Of a stretch of DNA of 64,000 nucleotides, positions 18,153 through 25,771 are shown one piece after another. Numbering within the stretch: the first letter of the stretch is position 1; the number at the start of each line of letters is the position of its first letter. The stretch comes from an uncultured Duodenibacillus sp. (GTDB lineage: Bacteria > Pseudomonadota > Gammaproteobacteria > Burkholderiales > Burkholderiaceae_F), in NCBI GenBank assembly GCA_944390745.1, contig CALXQK010000016.1, forward strand, positions 1 through 64,000, written 5' to 3'. The position numbers and the translations under genes were made by a program. The notes under the pieces are model-generated. The model was not told the DNA's origin. It did not search any database and saw only the letters and a list, made by a program, of their open reading frames with translations.

Positions 18153-19616
18153 ATGACTGAAAGCCACTCCCGCAAGATGCCGTTTCGCCCCGTGCGCAGC
18201 AAGCCGATGAAGGACGAACGGGAAAAGCACATGACCGAGCGGCAGATTGCCGCCCGGCGCCGCCAGATCGCCGAAAACCGCAGCAGCCCGGCCGCCCGGG
18301 GAAGGACGGGCGGCGTCGTCAAGCTCGAACCCGGAAAGATCCGCATCACCGGCCTCATTGTCGACGAGCTCGCCCGCGCCTATGCCGTCATTCTCAAGCT
18401 CGACGGCCCGGCCGACCGCCTGATGAAGGCCTTCTTCAAATCCAATCCCAAGCTCGGAAGCCGCGACCGCACGATTCTGGCCGAGGCGATCTTCTACGGC
18501 CTCAGGCACCTCGCGGGCATCTGCTGGCGCATGCATCCCGTGCGCCCCGAGCGCGCTCCGCGCGCTGCGGCGCTTCTGACGCTGTGCCTGCAGTACGGGC
18601 GCGAGGCGATCCTCGACTCAATCGTCGGACGCGAAAAGGGGCCGCTTGACAACATGCTCGCCGTGGACATGACCAAGGCCCCTGCGCACGTCAGGGCCGA
18701 GATGCCCGAGTGGCTCTATGAGCGCATCAGCGCGCAGTACGGCGACGAGGCCCAGGCGATCTTTGAGGCGAGTCTGAAGGGCGCGCCCCTTGACCTTCGC
18801 GTCAACACCCTCAAGGCGCGCAGAGAGGACGTGCTCGAGGAGCTCAAGAGCCATCACGTCGAGGCGCAGCCCATGCGCTTTTCGCCCGACGGCATCCGTC
18901 TGCTCGACAAGCCCGGTCTCATTCGCTGGCCGATGTATCAGGAGGGACGCATCGACGTGCAGGACGAGGGCAGCCAGCTCATCGCCCGGCTCGTGGCGCC
19001 GCGCCGCGGCGAGATGATCTGCGACTTTTGCGCGGGCGCCGGCGGCAAGACTCTGTCGCTTGGCGCGCAGATGCGCTCCACCGGGCGGCTCTATGCCTTT
19101 GACATCAATGAAAAGCGCCTCGCGGCCATCAAGCCGCGCCTGCGTCGCGCGGGCCTGACCAACGTGCACCCCATCGCCATTCGCGATGAGCACGACAACC
19201 ACATCAAGCGCCTGCGCGGGAAGTTTGACCGCGTGCTTGTGGACGCGCCCTGCACCGGAACGGGGACGCTGCGCCGCAACCCGGACCTGAAGTGGCGCCT
19301 CACGCCCGAGGAGCTCGAGCGCATCAACGCCGTGCAGAAGTCCGTGCTCGAGGAGGCCTCAAGGCTTCTTAAAAAGGGCGGGCGCCTCGTCTACGCCACC
19401 TGCTCGATGCTCGAGCAGGAAAACCAGGCGGTGGTGGCGGACTTCCTGAGCCGCCACCCCGAGTTTGAGCAGCTCAGCGCCACGGATGTCCTGGCCAAGC
19501 AGGGCATCGATCTCGCCGGCAGTCAGAAGGCGCCTGCGGGCGAGGACTTCGTGATGCTGCCCAACCGCGACGACACCGACGGATTCTTTGCCGCGGTGCT
19601 GGTGAAAAAAGAGTAG
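18153..19616 (+). CDS. RsmB/NOP2-family RNA (cytosine-5) methyltransferase
   Basis: A 487-residue S-adenosylmethionine-dependent RNA m5C methyltransferase, probably acting on rRNA. An N-terminal basic extension (about 50 residues) precedes a helical substrate-binding region; the catalytic Rossmann domain carries DFCAGAGGKTLSLGAQM (SAM site, about 292), VDAPCTGTGTLRRNPD (first catalytic Cys, about 370) and YATCSMLEQEN (second catalytic Cys, about 415). Annotation as RsmB is tempting, but the NusB-like N-terminal domain is not obvious, so I leave the symbol empty. It is co-transcribed with purN (11-base gap) and followed by a good terminator. Confidence 0.92.
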   Translation: MTESHSRKMPFRPVRSKPMKDEREKHMTERQIAARRRQIAENRSSPAARGRTGGVVKLEPGKIRITGLIVDELARAYAVILKLDGPADRLMKAFFKSNPKLGSRDRTILAEAIFYGLRHLAGICWRMHPVRPERAPRAAALLTLCLQYGREAILDSIVGREKGPLDNMLAVDMTKAPAHVRAEMPEWLYERISAQYGDEAQAIFEASLKGAPLDLRVNTLKARREDVLEELKSHHVEAQPMRFSPDGIRLLDKPGLIRWPMYQEGRIDVQDEGSQLIARLVAPRRGEMICDFCAGAGGKTLSLGAQMRSTGRLYAFDINEKRLAAIKPRLRRAGLTNVHPIAIRDEHDNHIKRLRGKFDRVLVDAPCTGTGTLRRNPDLKWRLTPEELERINAVQKSVLEEASRLLKKGGRLVYATCSMLEQENQAVVADFLSRHPEFEQLSATDVLAKQGIDLAGSQKAPAGEDFVMLPNRDDTDGFFAAVLVKKE

Positions 19617-19640
19617 GGCGCCGGCTTCTTCAGCGCCAAA

Positions 19641-19671
19641 GCCTGTCGGTCGATGACCGGCAGGCTTTTTT
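19641..19671 (+). terminator. Rho-independent terminator of the purN operon
   Basis: GCCTGTCGGT (19641-19650) pairs with ACCGGCAGGC (19656-19665), with one G-T pair, followed by TTTTTT. It lies 24 bases after the methyltransferase stop. Confidence 0.88.
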
Positions 19672-19964
19672 CATGCCTCAGGAAAGGTGAGGGCGCGGAT
19701 TGATCCATCAGACATCGGATCGTGATCTGAAATTGATCCTCGCGAAAAGAAAAATTCGTCTGAAATCAACGATCCGTGAAATCACCGGGCGATGCACTTG
19801 GCTCTGCCGGCACATCCCGGACGCGCCCAGCTGCGCTGCGAACGCCCGCGGGGAGCGCAAACTTGGGCTGTGGATCAAATCCTGCGTCTTCAAATGACAC
19901 AAGGATCAATCATGATGATTCGATATTGCGTCATCTCAGACAATGTCAAATTAGATAATTTTCT

Positions 19965-19995
19965 TTGAAAACAAGGCGTCCGGGCTTTCTATAAT
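19965..19995 (+). promoter_or_regulatory. Likely promoter of the 120-aa orphan gene
   Basis: TTGAAA (19965-19970), a 19-base spacer, then a perfect TATAAT (19990-19995), 40 bases before ATG 20035. The spacer is long, so activity may depend on a regulator. Confidence 0.55.
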
Positions 19996-19997
19996 GA

Positions 19998-20012
19998 GAT
20001 CAATGATTGATC
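19998..20012. promoter_or_regulatory. Operator-like palindrome over the start of transcription
   Basis: GATCAAT-G-ATTGATC is a perfect 7-bp dyad starting two bases after the TATAAT box, an ideal repressor position. A related interrupted sequence GGATCA-ATCAA-TGATCC is at 3730-3746. Confidence 0.45.
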
Positions 20013-20034
20013 CACCACCAAAGAAGAGAAAGCC

Positions 20035-20397
20035 ATGTTGATGACTTCTGCCTTTCTTCAGCTGATTGCAAGACGGGAATCGGCCGTCCGGCTCATTGTT
20101 GATCGCTACCGCTGCTCGGAGCGTCTGCAGCTGCCCATTACGCTCAACTACCTCAAGGCCTGCGGCGTGGACCCCGAGCTTGTGGACGCACTTGAGGCGC
20201 ATGCGCAGACGCCTTATGAGGCGCGCATTCTTGCGGCGCTCGTGCTTCTGGAAATCTTCGGCTCCCGCCGCTTTGTCGGGCGCGAAGGACTGGTGCGGTG
20301 GCTCGCCAGGCAAAAGCTTGATGTGGGCTGCGAGCTGCAAAGCGCAGCGCACGCCTTTGCCTGTGAGCTCAAGCGCCGGGAGGCGCTCGCACTCTGA
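20035..20397 (+). CDS. Conserved-looking hypothetical protein, 120 aa
   Basis: An acid/base-balanced, probably all-helical cytosolic protein that I do not recognise. Segments such as FLQLIARRESAVRLIVDRY, LNYLKACGVDPELVDALEAHA and EGLVRWLARQKLDVG look like three to five amphipathic helices. Two cysteines occur in the C-terminal third (CELQSAAHAFACELK). The start ATG 20035 has a purine-rich site (AAGAAGAGAAAG) upstream; ATG 20041 is an alternative. It has its own promoter and operator-like palindrome and stands alone, so it is probably separately regulated. The reading frame is bounded by strong signals at both ends, which is my main reason to call it real. Confidence 0.65.
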   Translation: MLMTSAFLQLIARRESAVRLIVDRYRCSERLQLPITLNYLKACGVDPELVDALEAHAQTPYEARILAALVLLEIFGSRRFVGREGLVRWLARQKLDVGCELQSAAHAFACELKRREALAL

Positions 20398-20415
20398 TTC
20401 CTATAGATTCCTATA
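20396..20415 (+). repeat. Two tandem copies of GATTCCTATA
   Basis: The 10-base unit GATTCCTATA occurs twice head to tail, starting inside the stop codon of the orphan gene. A short tandem duplication with no assigned role. Confidence 0.7.
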
Positions 20416-20437
20416 GGCGTTTGCGGCCGAAAAATTG

Positions 20438-20468
20438 AAGCGCCCGCCGGCGACTGCCGCGGGCGCTT
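20438..20468. terminator. Bidirectional terminator between the orphan gene and menE
   Basis: AAGCGCCCGC (20438-20447) and GCGGGCGCTT (20459-20468) form a 10-bp stem. On the minus strand it is followed by CAATTTTTC, giving a T tract for the menE side. Confidence 0.75.
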
Positions 20469-20489
20469 GCCATATCCGGGAAAGGACTT

Positions 20490-21851
20490 CTAGAGATTCG
20501 TATAGTGCAGCGTCTCAAGCGCAAGCCCCTCAAAAACCGAGGGCTCGCGCCGGGGCTTTCCCTCGCGCGTTCTGGGCAGCTCCTCTACCCAGGCGATGCG
20601 CCGGGGGCACTTGTAGGCGGCAAGCTGCGCACGCACCCCGCGGGCAATCGCTTCGCCTGTCGGGCGCTGCATCCCGGGGGAGGGCACCAGCAGCGCCCCC
20701 ACAATCACGCCCCACTTCTCGTCGGGGATGCCTGCGGCAAGCGCAGCCTTCACGCCCGGGATTTCCTCAAGGGCGAGCTCAACCTCCGCGGGATAGACCT
20801 TCTCGCCGCCCGTGATCATCACCTCCGACTGGCGCGCCTGAATGCGAAGGCCGCCCAGGCCGTCCTCCCGGGCGATGTCGCCCGTGGCGTGCCAGGCGCC
20901 GGGGGCAAGCCGGTTGCGGCCCCAGTAGCCGTTCATCAGCATGGGGCCCCGCACAAGAACCTCGTTTTTGTCGGTGAGCCGAAACTCCACGCCCTCGAGC
21001 GCCCGGTCGGCGCAGAAGTTTTCCGTCAGGCGATCCTCATAGGGCGACATGCCGACGCTGCTGGCGGTTTCCGTCATGGCATAGGTCGTCACCACCGGAA
21101 TGCGCGCGGCAAGAGCCCGGCGCCGCAGACTTGCCGGGCAGGCAGAGCCGCCGACGAGCAAAAGCCGGAAGTCCCGGGGAGGCTGCCACTGCGGAAAGTG
21201 CTCGAGCACGTCGATCACCATGGCCGGCACGAGTGAGGCAATTGTCACGTGCATGTCCGAAAGTTCGGATACAAAGCCCTGAGCCGAGTATTTCGCCCCC
21301 AGGGCAACGCCCGAGCGGCACGCCAGAGACCGCGTCAGGATGCCGAGCCCGCCCACGCGCGCAGGCGACAGCGACAGCAGCCACACATCGTCCTCGGTCA
21401 TGGCAATGTGTCGGCTCACCGCAAGGGCATTGGCGGCAAGCGCCCGGCGCGAGAGAATCGCGGGCTTGCTTGCGCCCGTCGTGCCCGAGGTGAAGATGAC
21501 GACCGCCGCATCGGCCTCAAGCGGCTCGTCGATGCGCTGCGCGGCCTCGACATAGGCGCGCGTCTCCGCCTCTGTGAGCTTGGGCGAGAGCAGCAGCATC
21601 GGCACCTGCGCCTCAAGAAGCGCATAGAAGGTGAGAATCGACTCAACGTCGGTTCTCGCCTGCATCACGTAGGGGCGACCGGCCGGAGGCGGCGTGAGCG
21701 TCCTCTTGATGAGGGCCGCCCGACGGGCGGCCTCGCTGAAGCTGATGTCCCCCTCGGGGGTTCTCAGGCACAGGCCGTCGGGCCGCTCTCGGGCGGCCTC
21801 GGTAATCGACAGCGCCCGCTCGGGGTGCTCCGGATCAATTGTGTAGGTCAT
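20490..21851 (-). CDS. menE: o-Succinylbenzoate-CoA ligase (MenE-like AMP-forming ligase)
   Basis: Activates o-succinylbenzoate to its CoA ester with ATP, in menaquinone synthesis. The 453-residue ANL-superfamily enzyme shows the P-loop IFTSGTTGASKPAILS (about residue 118), TTYAMTETASSVG (about 260), the ATP-ribose Asp in WHATGDIARED (about 320), MITGGEKVYPAEVE hinge (about 350) and the catalytic C-terminal Lys in TREGKPRR (about 437). The length suits MenE, shorter than most acyl-CoA synthetases, and menB is directly upstream (36-base gap), which decides the assignment. Confidence 0.88.
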   Translation of the reverse strand: MTYTIDPEHPERALSITEAARERPDGLCLRTPEGDISFSEAARRAALIKRTLTPPPAGRPYVMQARTDVESILTFYALLEAQVPMLLLSPKLTEAETRAYVEAAQRIDEPLEADAAVVIFTSGTTGASKPAILSRRALAANALAVSRHIAMTEDDVWLLSLSPARVGGLGILTRSLACRSGVALGAKYSAQGFVSELSDMHVTIASLVPAMVIDVLEHFPQWQPPRDFRLLLVGGSACPASLRRRALAARIPVVTTYAMTETASSVGMSPYEDRLTENFCADRALEGVEFRLTDKNEVLVRGPMLMNGYWGRNRLAPGAWHATGDIAREDGLGGLRIQARQSEVMITGGEKVYPAEVELALEEIPGVKAALAAGIPDEKWGVIVGALLVPSPGMQRPTGEAIARGVRAQLAAYKCPRRIAWVEELPRTREGKPRREPSVFEGLALETLHYTNL

Positions 21852-21887
21852 GGCGAACCACCGTCATACGCGCGGCGAGCAGTCGCA

Positions 21888-22742
21888 TCAGGGCAGGCGC
21901 TTGAACTTGGAGAAGTCCGGGCGGCGCTTTTCAAGAAACGCGTTCTTGCCCTCGCGGCCTTCCTCAGTCATGTAGTAGAGAAGCGTGGCGTTGCCGGCAA
22001 GCTCCTGCAGTCCGGCCTGGCCGTCGCAGTCGGCGTTGAGCGCGGCCTTCAGGCAGCGGATCGCCAGAGGCGAGTTGGCCAGCATCTCGCGGCACCACTG
22101 CACCGTCTCGCGCTCGAGATCCTCAAGCGGCACCACCGTGTTGACAAGCCCCATCTCCAGGGCTTCCTGGGCGTTGTAGAAGCGGCACAGAAACCAGATC
22201 TCGCGAGCCTTCTTCTGGCCCACGATGCGCGCCATGTAGGAGGCGCCCCAGCCGCCGTCAAAGGAGCCCACGCGCGGGCCGGTCTGGCCGAACATGGCGT
22301 TTTCCGCGGCAATCGTGATGTCGCAGAGCATGTGCAGCACGTGGCCGCCGCCCACGCACCAGCCCGCCACCATCGCCACCACGGGCTTGGGGCAGTTGCG
22401 GATCTGCCGCTGGAAGTCAAGCACGTTGAGCCGGGGCACGCCGTCGCCGCCCACATAGCCGCCGTTGCCGCGCACCTTCTGATCGCCTCCCGAACAGAAG
22501 GCCTTTTCGCCCATGCCGGTGAGAATGATGACGCCGATCTTTTCGTCCTGATGCGCATCGGCAAGCGCCCTGCTCATTTCCTGAACCGTCAGCGGACGGA
22601 AGGCGTTGCGCACCTCCGGACGGTTGATCGTGATCTTGGCAATGCCTTCATCGCACTTTTCGTAAACGATGTCGGTGAATTCACCCGCCGGCTTCCACTC
22701 GGGGACAGGGGGCAGGTGCGACGTGTCAAGCATGGGCTGCAT
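21888..22742 (-). CDS. menB: 1,4-Dihydroxy-2-naphthoyl-CoA synthase
   Basis: Crotonase-fold enzyme that cyclises o-succinylbenzoyl-CoA, product of MenE, to dihydroxynaphthoyl-CoA. The 284-residue sequence has MenB hallmarks: [17 protein letters not shown] (about 37), [13 protein letters not shown] oxyanion-hole region (about 80), [15 protein letters not shown] (about 120), [18 protein letters not shown] (about 150, catalytic Asp region) and [13 protein letters not shown]. Other men genes are not in this window. Presence of MenB-MenE indicates a naphthoquinone-using, probably anaerobic, respiratory chain, as expected for Sutterellaceae rather than for typical ubiquinone-only betaproteobacteria. 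Confidence 0.95.
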   Translation of the reverse strand: MQPMLDTSHLPPVPEWKPAGEFTDIVYEKCDEGIAKITINRPEVRNAFRPLTVQEMSRALADAHQDEKIGVIILTGMGEKAFCSGGDQKVRGNGGYVGGDGVPRLNVLDFQRQIRNCPKPVVAMVAGWCVGGGHVLHMLCDITIAAENAMFGQTGPRVGSFDGGWGASYMARIVGQKKAREIWFLCRFYNAQEALEMGLVNTVVPLEDLERETVQWCREMLANSPLAIRCLKAALNADCDGQAGLQELAGNATLLYYMTEEGREGKNAFLEKRRPDFSKFKRLP

Positions 22743-22803
22743 AAGAATGGTTTCCTTCGTATCGATTCGAACCCCAGGGCGGAACCGCTCCCGGAGCGTG
22801 CTT

Positions 22804-23793
22804 TTACTTCATGGCCGGGCGGACGAATTTCACGACGAGGTTCTCCCAGCGCGGGCCTTCATTTTGAATGAATTTCGCGAAATCGGCCGTGCTCATCGGC
22901 ATTGGTTCAGCTCCAAGCTTCTGAAGGCGCTGCCTGACCTCGCTCTTTTCAAGAATGCGGTTGACCGCATCGTGCACCAGCGCCGTGTCCGACCCGGGGA
23001 CATTTTTCGAGGCGGCAAGCCCGTCCCAGGCATAGAGGTCGAATGCCTCAAGACCGAGTTCGGCCAGCGCAGGCGTCTGCGGCAGCAGCGTCGAGCGCGA
23101 CTTCGAGGTGACGGCGAGCGCCTTGAGCCTGCCGTCGCGCACCAGCGGAAGCACGTTGGGGGCGACGTCAATAAAAAAGGGAACGCGCCCGGCCAGAACC
23201 TCCTTGGAGGCGGCCGCCCCGCCGGCATGCGGAATATGGTTGAGGGCAATGCCCGTCATCGCCGAAAAGAGGGCGCAGGCCATGTGGCTCGTGGTGCCGA
23301 CGCCAGCCGAGGCGCAGGCAAGCTTTCCAGGATGCGCACGGCCCCAGGCGAGAAGACTTTCATAGTCCGTGACGCCCTCAATGGCGCCGGGCTTGAGGGC
23401 CATCACAAGCGGCATCCGGGTAAAGGCCGCCACGGGCTGCAGCCGCGCGGCAGGGTCAAAGGGCTCGCCGCCCGCCTCGGCGCCGTACAAGTGCTTGTTG
23501 ACGCAAAGCGTCCCGTTGGTGACGTATACAAACTGGCCTTCGCCGCGGGTGATGCGCGCCACCGCGCGGGTGCCGACATTGCCGCCCGCGCCGGGGCGGT
23601 TCATGATCACAACCGCGCGGCCGACCTCGGCGCCCAGAGGCTGCAGCACCAGACGCGCAAGCACGTCTCCGCCGCCGCCCGGGGCAAAGGGCACGACCAC
23701 CGTCATCGTCTTCTTGTCCTGACAGCCGCTCAGAAGGCCTGCCGAGGCAAGTCCCATCGCAGCGCCAAGCGCGAGGAATGTTCTGCGTTGCAT
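22804..23793 (-). CDS. TctC/Bug-family periplasmic solute-binding lipoprotein
   Basis: A 329-residue substrate-binding protein of the tripartite tricarboxylate transporter (Bordetella uptake gene) family, expected to bind a carboxylate in the periplasm. A signal peptide with [22 protein letters not shown] ends in a lipobox (LSGC, Cys about 23), so it is probably lipid-anchored. Family landmarks follow: [48 protein letters not shown] and [14 protein letters not shown]. No TctA/TctB membrane genes are adjacent, so it is an orphan binding protein. It lies 61 bases upstream of menB on the same strand and is divergent from a TetR gene with two operators between them. Confidence 0.92.
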   Translation of the reverse strand: MQRRTFLALGAAMGLASAGLLSGCQDKKTMTVVVPFAPGGGGDVLARLVLQPLGAEVGRAVVIMNRPGAGGNVGTRAVARITRGEGQFVYVTNGTLCVNKHLYGAEAGGEPFDPAARLQPVAAFTRMPLVMALKPGAIEGVTDYESLLAWGRAHPGKLACASAGVGTTSHMACALFSAMTGIALNHIPHAGGAAASKEVLAGRVPFFIDVAPNVLPLVRDGRLKALAVTSKSRSTLLPQTPALAELGLEAFDLYAWDGLAASKNVPGSDTALVHDAVNRILEKSEVRQRLQKLGAEPMPMSTADFAKFIQNEGPRWENLVVKFVRPAMK

Positions 23794-23828
23794 CTTCAAG
23801 TGTCGCGGATGCGATTGAAAGAATTGAA

Positions 23829-23843
23829 ACTGTACGGTACAGT
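23829..23843. promoter_or_regulatory. TetR-type operator, site 1
   Basis: ACTGTAC-G-GTACAGT is a perfect 7-bp dyad just downstream of the -10 box of the solute-binding-protein promoter. It shares the GTAC half-site core with site 2. Confidence 0.65.
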
Positions 23844-23853
23844 ACAAAGAGGG

Positions 23854-23883
23854 AGTATAGTCGATTTGTACCAGCCGGTACAA
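23854..23883 (-). promoter_or_regulatory. Promoter of the solute-binding lipoprotein gene
   Basis: Read on the minus strand: TTGTAC (23878-23883), an 18-base spacer, TATACT (23854-23859), about 60 bases before ATG 23793. Operator site 2 overlaps the -35 box and site 1 lies just past the -10 box, so the divergent TetR protein probably represses this promoter. Confidence 0.65.
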
Positions 23884-23884
23884 A
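23865..23884. promoter_or_regulatory. TetR-type operator, site 2
   Basis: TTTGTACC-AGCC-GGTACAAA is a perfect 8-bp dyad with a 4-base spacer, overlapping the -35 box of the minus-strand promoter and 69 bases before the TetR start codon. Confidence 0.7.
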
Positions 23885-23952
23885 AGAAGCGCCAGAAAGG
23901 AAAAAGAACGCCGTAGGGTAGGCCTGCGCGTTGAAAACAAAGGAAACTTCGA

Positions 23953-24630
23953 ATGAAAGCCCGGGAGCACATGCTGAACAAGGCCGCCAAGACCGCAAAG
24001 GGCCGCGAGCGGGTGCGCGCGCTGCTAGAGCACGCCATCGACGTCTTCATCGATTCAGGCTTTGAAGGTGCGTCAGTCGACCGGATCGTGCGCATGGCCG
24101 GGGGCTCGAAGTCGACGATCTACCACAGCTTCGGAAGCAAGAAGGGGCTTTTTCTGGCCACGCTTGAAATGATGGCCGACGACCTCTACGAAGCCTGCAT
24201 TGCGGACTATCAGCCCGGCCGCACGCTGCTTGAGGACCTGCACGCCTTCGGCGGAACATTTCTCAGGGGGATTCTTGCGCCGCGCTCGATTGCGCTCATG
24301 CGGCTTGTCTATGCGCAGGCCTCACGCGTGCCCGAGGTCGGCGCCTGGTTTTACCAGGGCGGCATTGAGGCAAGCTATCTCGGCTTTGCCAAGGTCCTCG
24401 AAAACCACATCGATGCGCCCCTGAAGGAGCTCGAGGAGGTGGCCGCCCTTTTTCTTGAGGCGCTTCGCGGACGGCTCTTTCAAAAGGCGCTCTGCCTGCC
24501 CGAGGGGGCGGTGCGCGAAGAGGAGATTGAGGCCGACCTTGCGCTTGGGATTGACTTTGTGAGCGCCTACATCCGTGAGAAGTACGCGGGAAGGCTTTTT
24601 GACGCGGCATCCGCACATCAAGCGCATTGA
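23953..24630 (+). CDS. TetR/AcrR family transcriptional regulator
   Basis: A 225-residue one-component regulator. The N-terminal helix-turn-helix is typical: RVRALLEHAIDVFIDSGFEG, ASVDRIVRMAGGSKSTIYHSF and GSKKGLFLATLEMM (about residues 20-75). The C-terminal half is an all-helical ligand-binding and dimerisation domain of the AcrR/TetR_C type. The start ATG 23953 follows AAAGGAAA; ATG 23971 (MLNKAAK) is an alternative. It is divergent from the solute-binding lipoprotein, and two palindromes with GTAC cores lie between them, so autoregulation and control of its neighbour are likely. Confidence 0.93.
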   Translation: MKAREHMLNKAAKTAKGRERVRALLEHAIDVFIDSGFEGASVDRIVRMAGGSKSTIYHSFGSKKGLFLATLEMMADDLYEACIADYQPGRTLLEDLHAFGGTFLRGILAPRSIALMRLVYAQASRVPEVGAWFYQGGIEASYLGFAKVLENHIDAPLKELEEVAALFLEALRGRLFQKALCLPEGAVREEEIEADLALGIDFVSAYIREKYAGRLFDAASAHQAH

Positions 24631-24645
24631 GGGCTTTTGCGCGCA

Positions 24646-24676
24646 CAAAAAAAAGCCGCCGGGATTCCAGCGGCCT
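24646..24676 (-). terminator. Terminator of the AraC regulator gene
   Basis: On the minus strand GCCGCTGGAATCCCGGCGGC forms a 5-7 bp stem followed by TTTTTTTT (24647-24654). It lies 22 bases beyond the stop of the AraC gene and also ends close to the convergent TetR gene. Confidence 0.75.
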
Positions 24677-24698
24677 TGCGCGATGACATTTCTTTCGT

Positions 24699-25646
24699 TC
24701 AGGCAGTTGCCGACTGCTTGACGAGTTCAGAGACGAACTGCCGCGGCGGCATGCCGAAGGCGCGCTTGTACTCGCGGCTGAACTGGTTGGGGCTCGCGTA
24801 GCCCACCTCAAAGGCGGCCTGCGTCGCGCTGTAGCCCTTGGTGAGCATCAGGCGCTGGGCCTGATAGAGACACTGGCGCTTGTGGTACTGCAGGGGCGAA
24901 AGCTTGGTGATCGTCTTGAAGTGCCGGTAGTAGGTCGAGCGCGTCATGTGCGCCATCTCGGCCAGGGCGTTGATGTCAAAGGGCTTTCCGGTGTTGTGCC
25001 GGATCCAGTTGATCGTCTTGTTGATGCGGTTGGCCGTGCTGTTTTGCGTAAAGAAGTGCGTCAGGCCCGCGCCCTGCGAGCTCATGAGAAGCAGGTAGGT
25101 GAGCTCGCGCTCGATGAGCGGCGCTCGTGCAGAGATCTGCTCGGGGGTGTCCAGCAGCCGGAAGAGCCGCGAGAAGGAGTCGATCACGTCAAGCGTGGCC
25201 GTTGACACCGAAAAGATGCGCGAGGTGTGGCCGAAGTCCTGCTTGCCGTGGCACTCGATGATCTCGGGCTGGTTCTGCACCAGATCGGCAATGAGAAGAG
25301 GATCGAGCTTGAGCATGCAGGCCACGTGCGGACGCTCGGGGGAGGCGTCGAAGATCTCGTAGGACGAGGGGGTGTCCGTCGCGGTTGACATCCAGGTGCA
25401 GCGGCCGTACTCCCAGCGCTTGCCGTCGACGTTGACGCGCTTTCGCCCCTGGAGGATGAGGCCGGTGGAGAGCGTGTAGAAGCAATTGAGATCGGAAACC
25501 GGATGCTCGAAGACGTGATAGGCGAGGTTCGGGACGGCCAGCGGCGCGGATTCCGTTTCCGGATGCGCGCGCCAATAGTCAAGAATCCGGTTTTTCAGGA
25601 GGTCATTGGCAATACGGATTTCTTCAGAAACGGTTGTATTGAGCAT
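24699..25646 (-). CDS. AraC family transcriptional regulator
   Basis: A 315-residue regulator. The N-terminal part (about residues 30-190) resembles the AraC_N type found in YqhC/alcohol-dehydrogenase regulators: a cupin-like region with LSTGLILQGRKRV and CMLKLDPLLIADL. The C-terminal double helix-turn-helix is clear: FDINALAEMAHMTRSTYYRHF and YSATQAAFEVGYASPNQFSR, ending in FGMPPRQF (about 215-305). It stands alone between convergent TetR and upstream UvrA-like genes. Its target cannot be read from the sequence; relatives often control a neighbouring reductase or transporter, and none is adjacent here. Confidence 0.92.
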   Translation of the reverse strand: MLNTTVSEEIRIANDLLKNRILDYWRAHPETESAPLAVPNLAYHVFEHPVSDLNCFYTLSTGLILQGRKRVNVDGKRWEYGRCTWMSTATDTPSSYEIFDASPERPHVACMLKLDPLLIADLVQNQPEIIECHGKQDFGHTSRIFSVSTATLDVIDSFSRLFRLLDTPEQISARAPLIERELTYLLLMSSQGAGLTHFFTQNSTANRINKTINWIRHNTGKPFDINALAEMAHMTRSTYYRHFKTITKLSPLQYHKRQCLYQAQRLMLTKGYSATQAAFEVGYASPNQFSREYKRAFGMPPRQFVSELVKQSATA

Positions 25647-25771
25647 TGTTATCCACGAAAACAGGAATCAATTGAACGATTTCTGATGGAATCGGACAAA
25701 CGTATGATACGCAAAAAACAAGCACCAAACGCAACGCGACAAGACTTGTTACGAAAGAGCGGCTTCCCGGC

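Larger units (their letters stand above)
19672..20034. other. AT-richer intergenic region upstream of the orphan gene
   Basis: No gene is supported here. The stretch is locally AT-rich and contains several GATC/TGATC repeats. Its right end carries a promoter and a palindrome, listed separately. A short frame at 19708-19902 (minus) has no recognisable content. Confidence 0.45.

Noticed and set aside
21249..22871. 540-codon open frame opposite menE and menB
   Set aside because: Antisense to two clear enzymes; no recognisable protein pattern.
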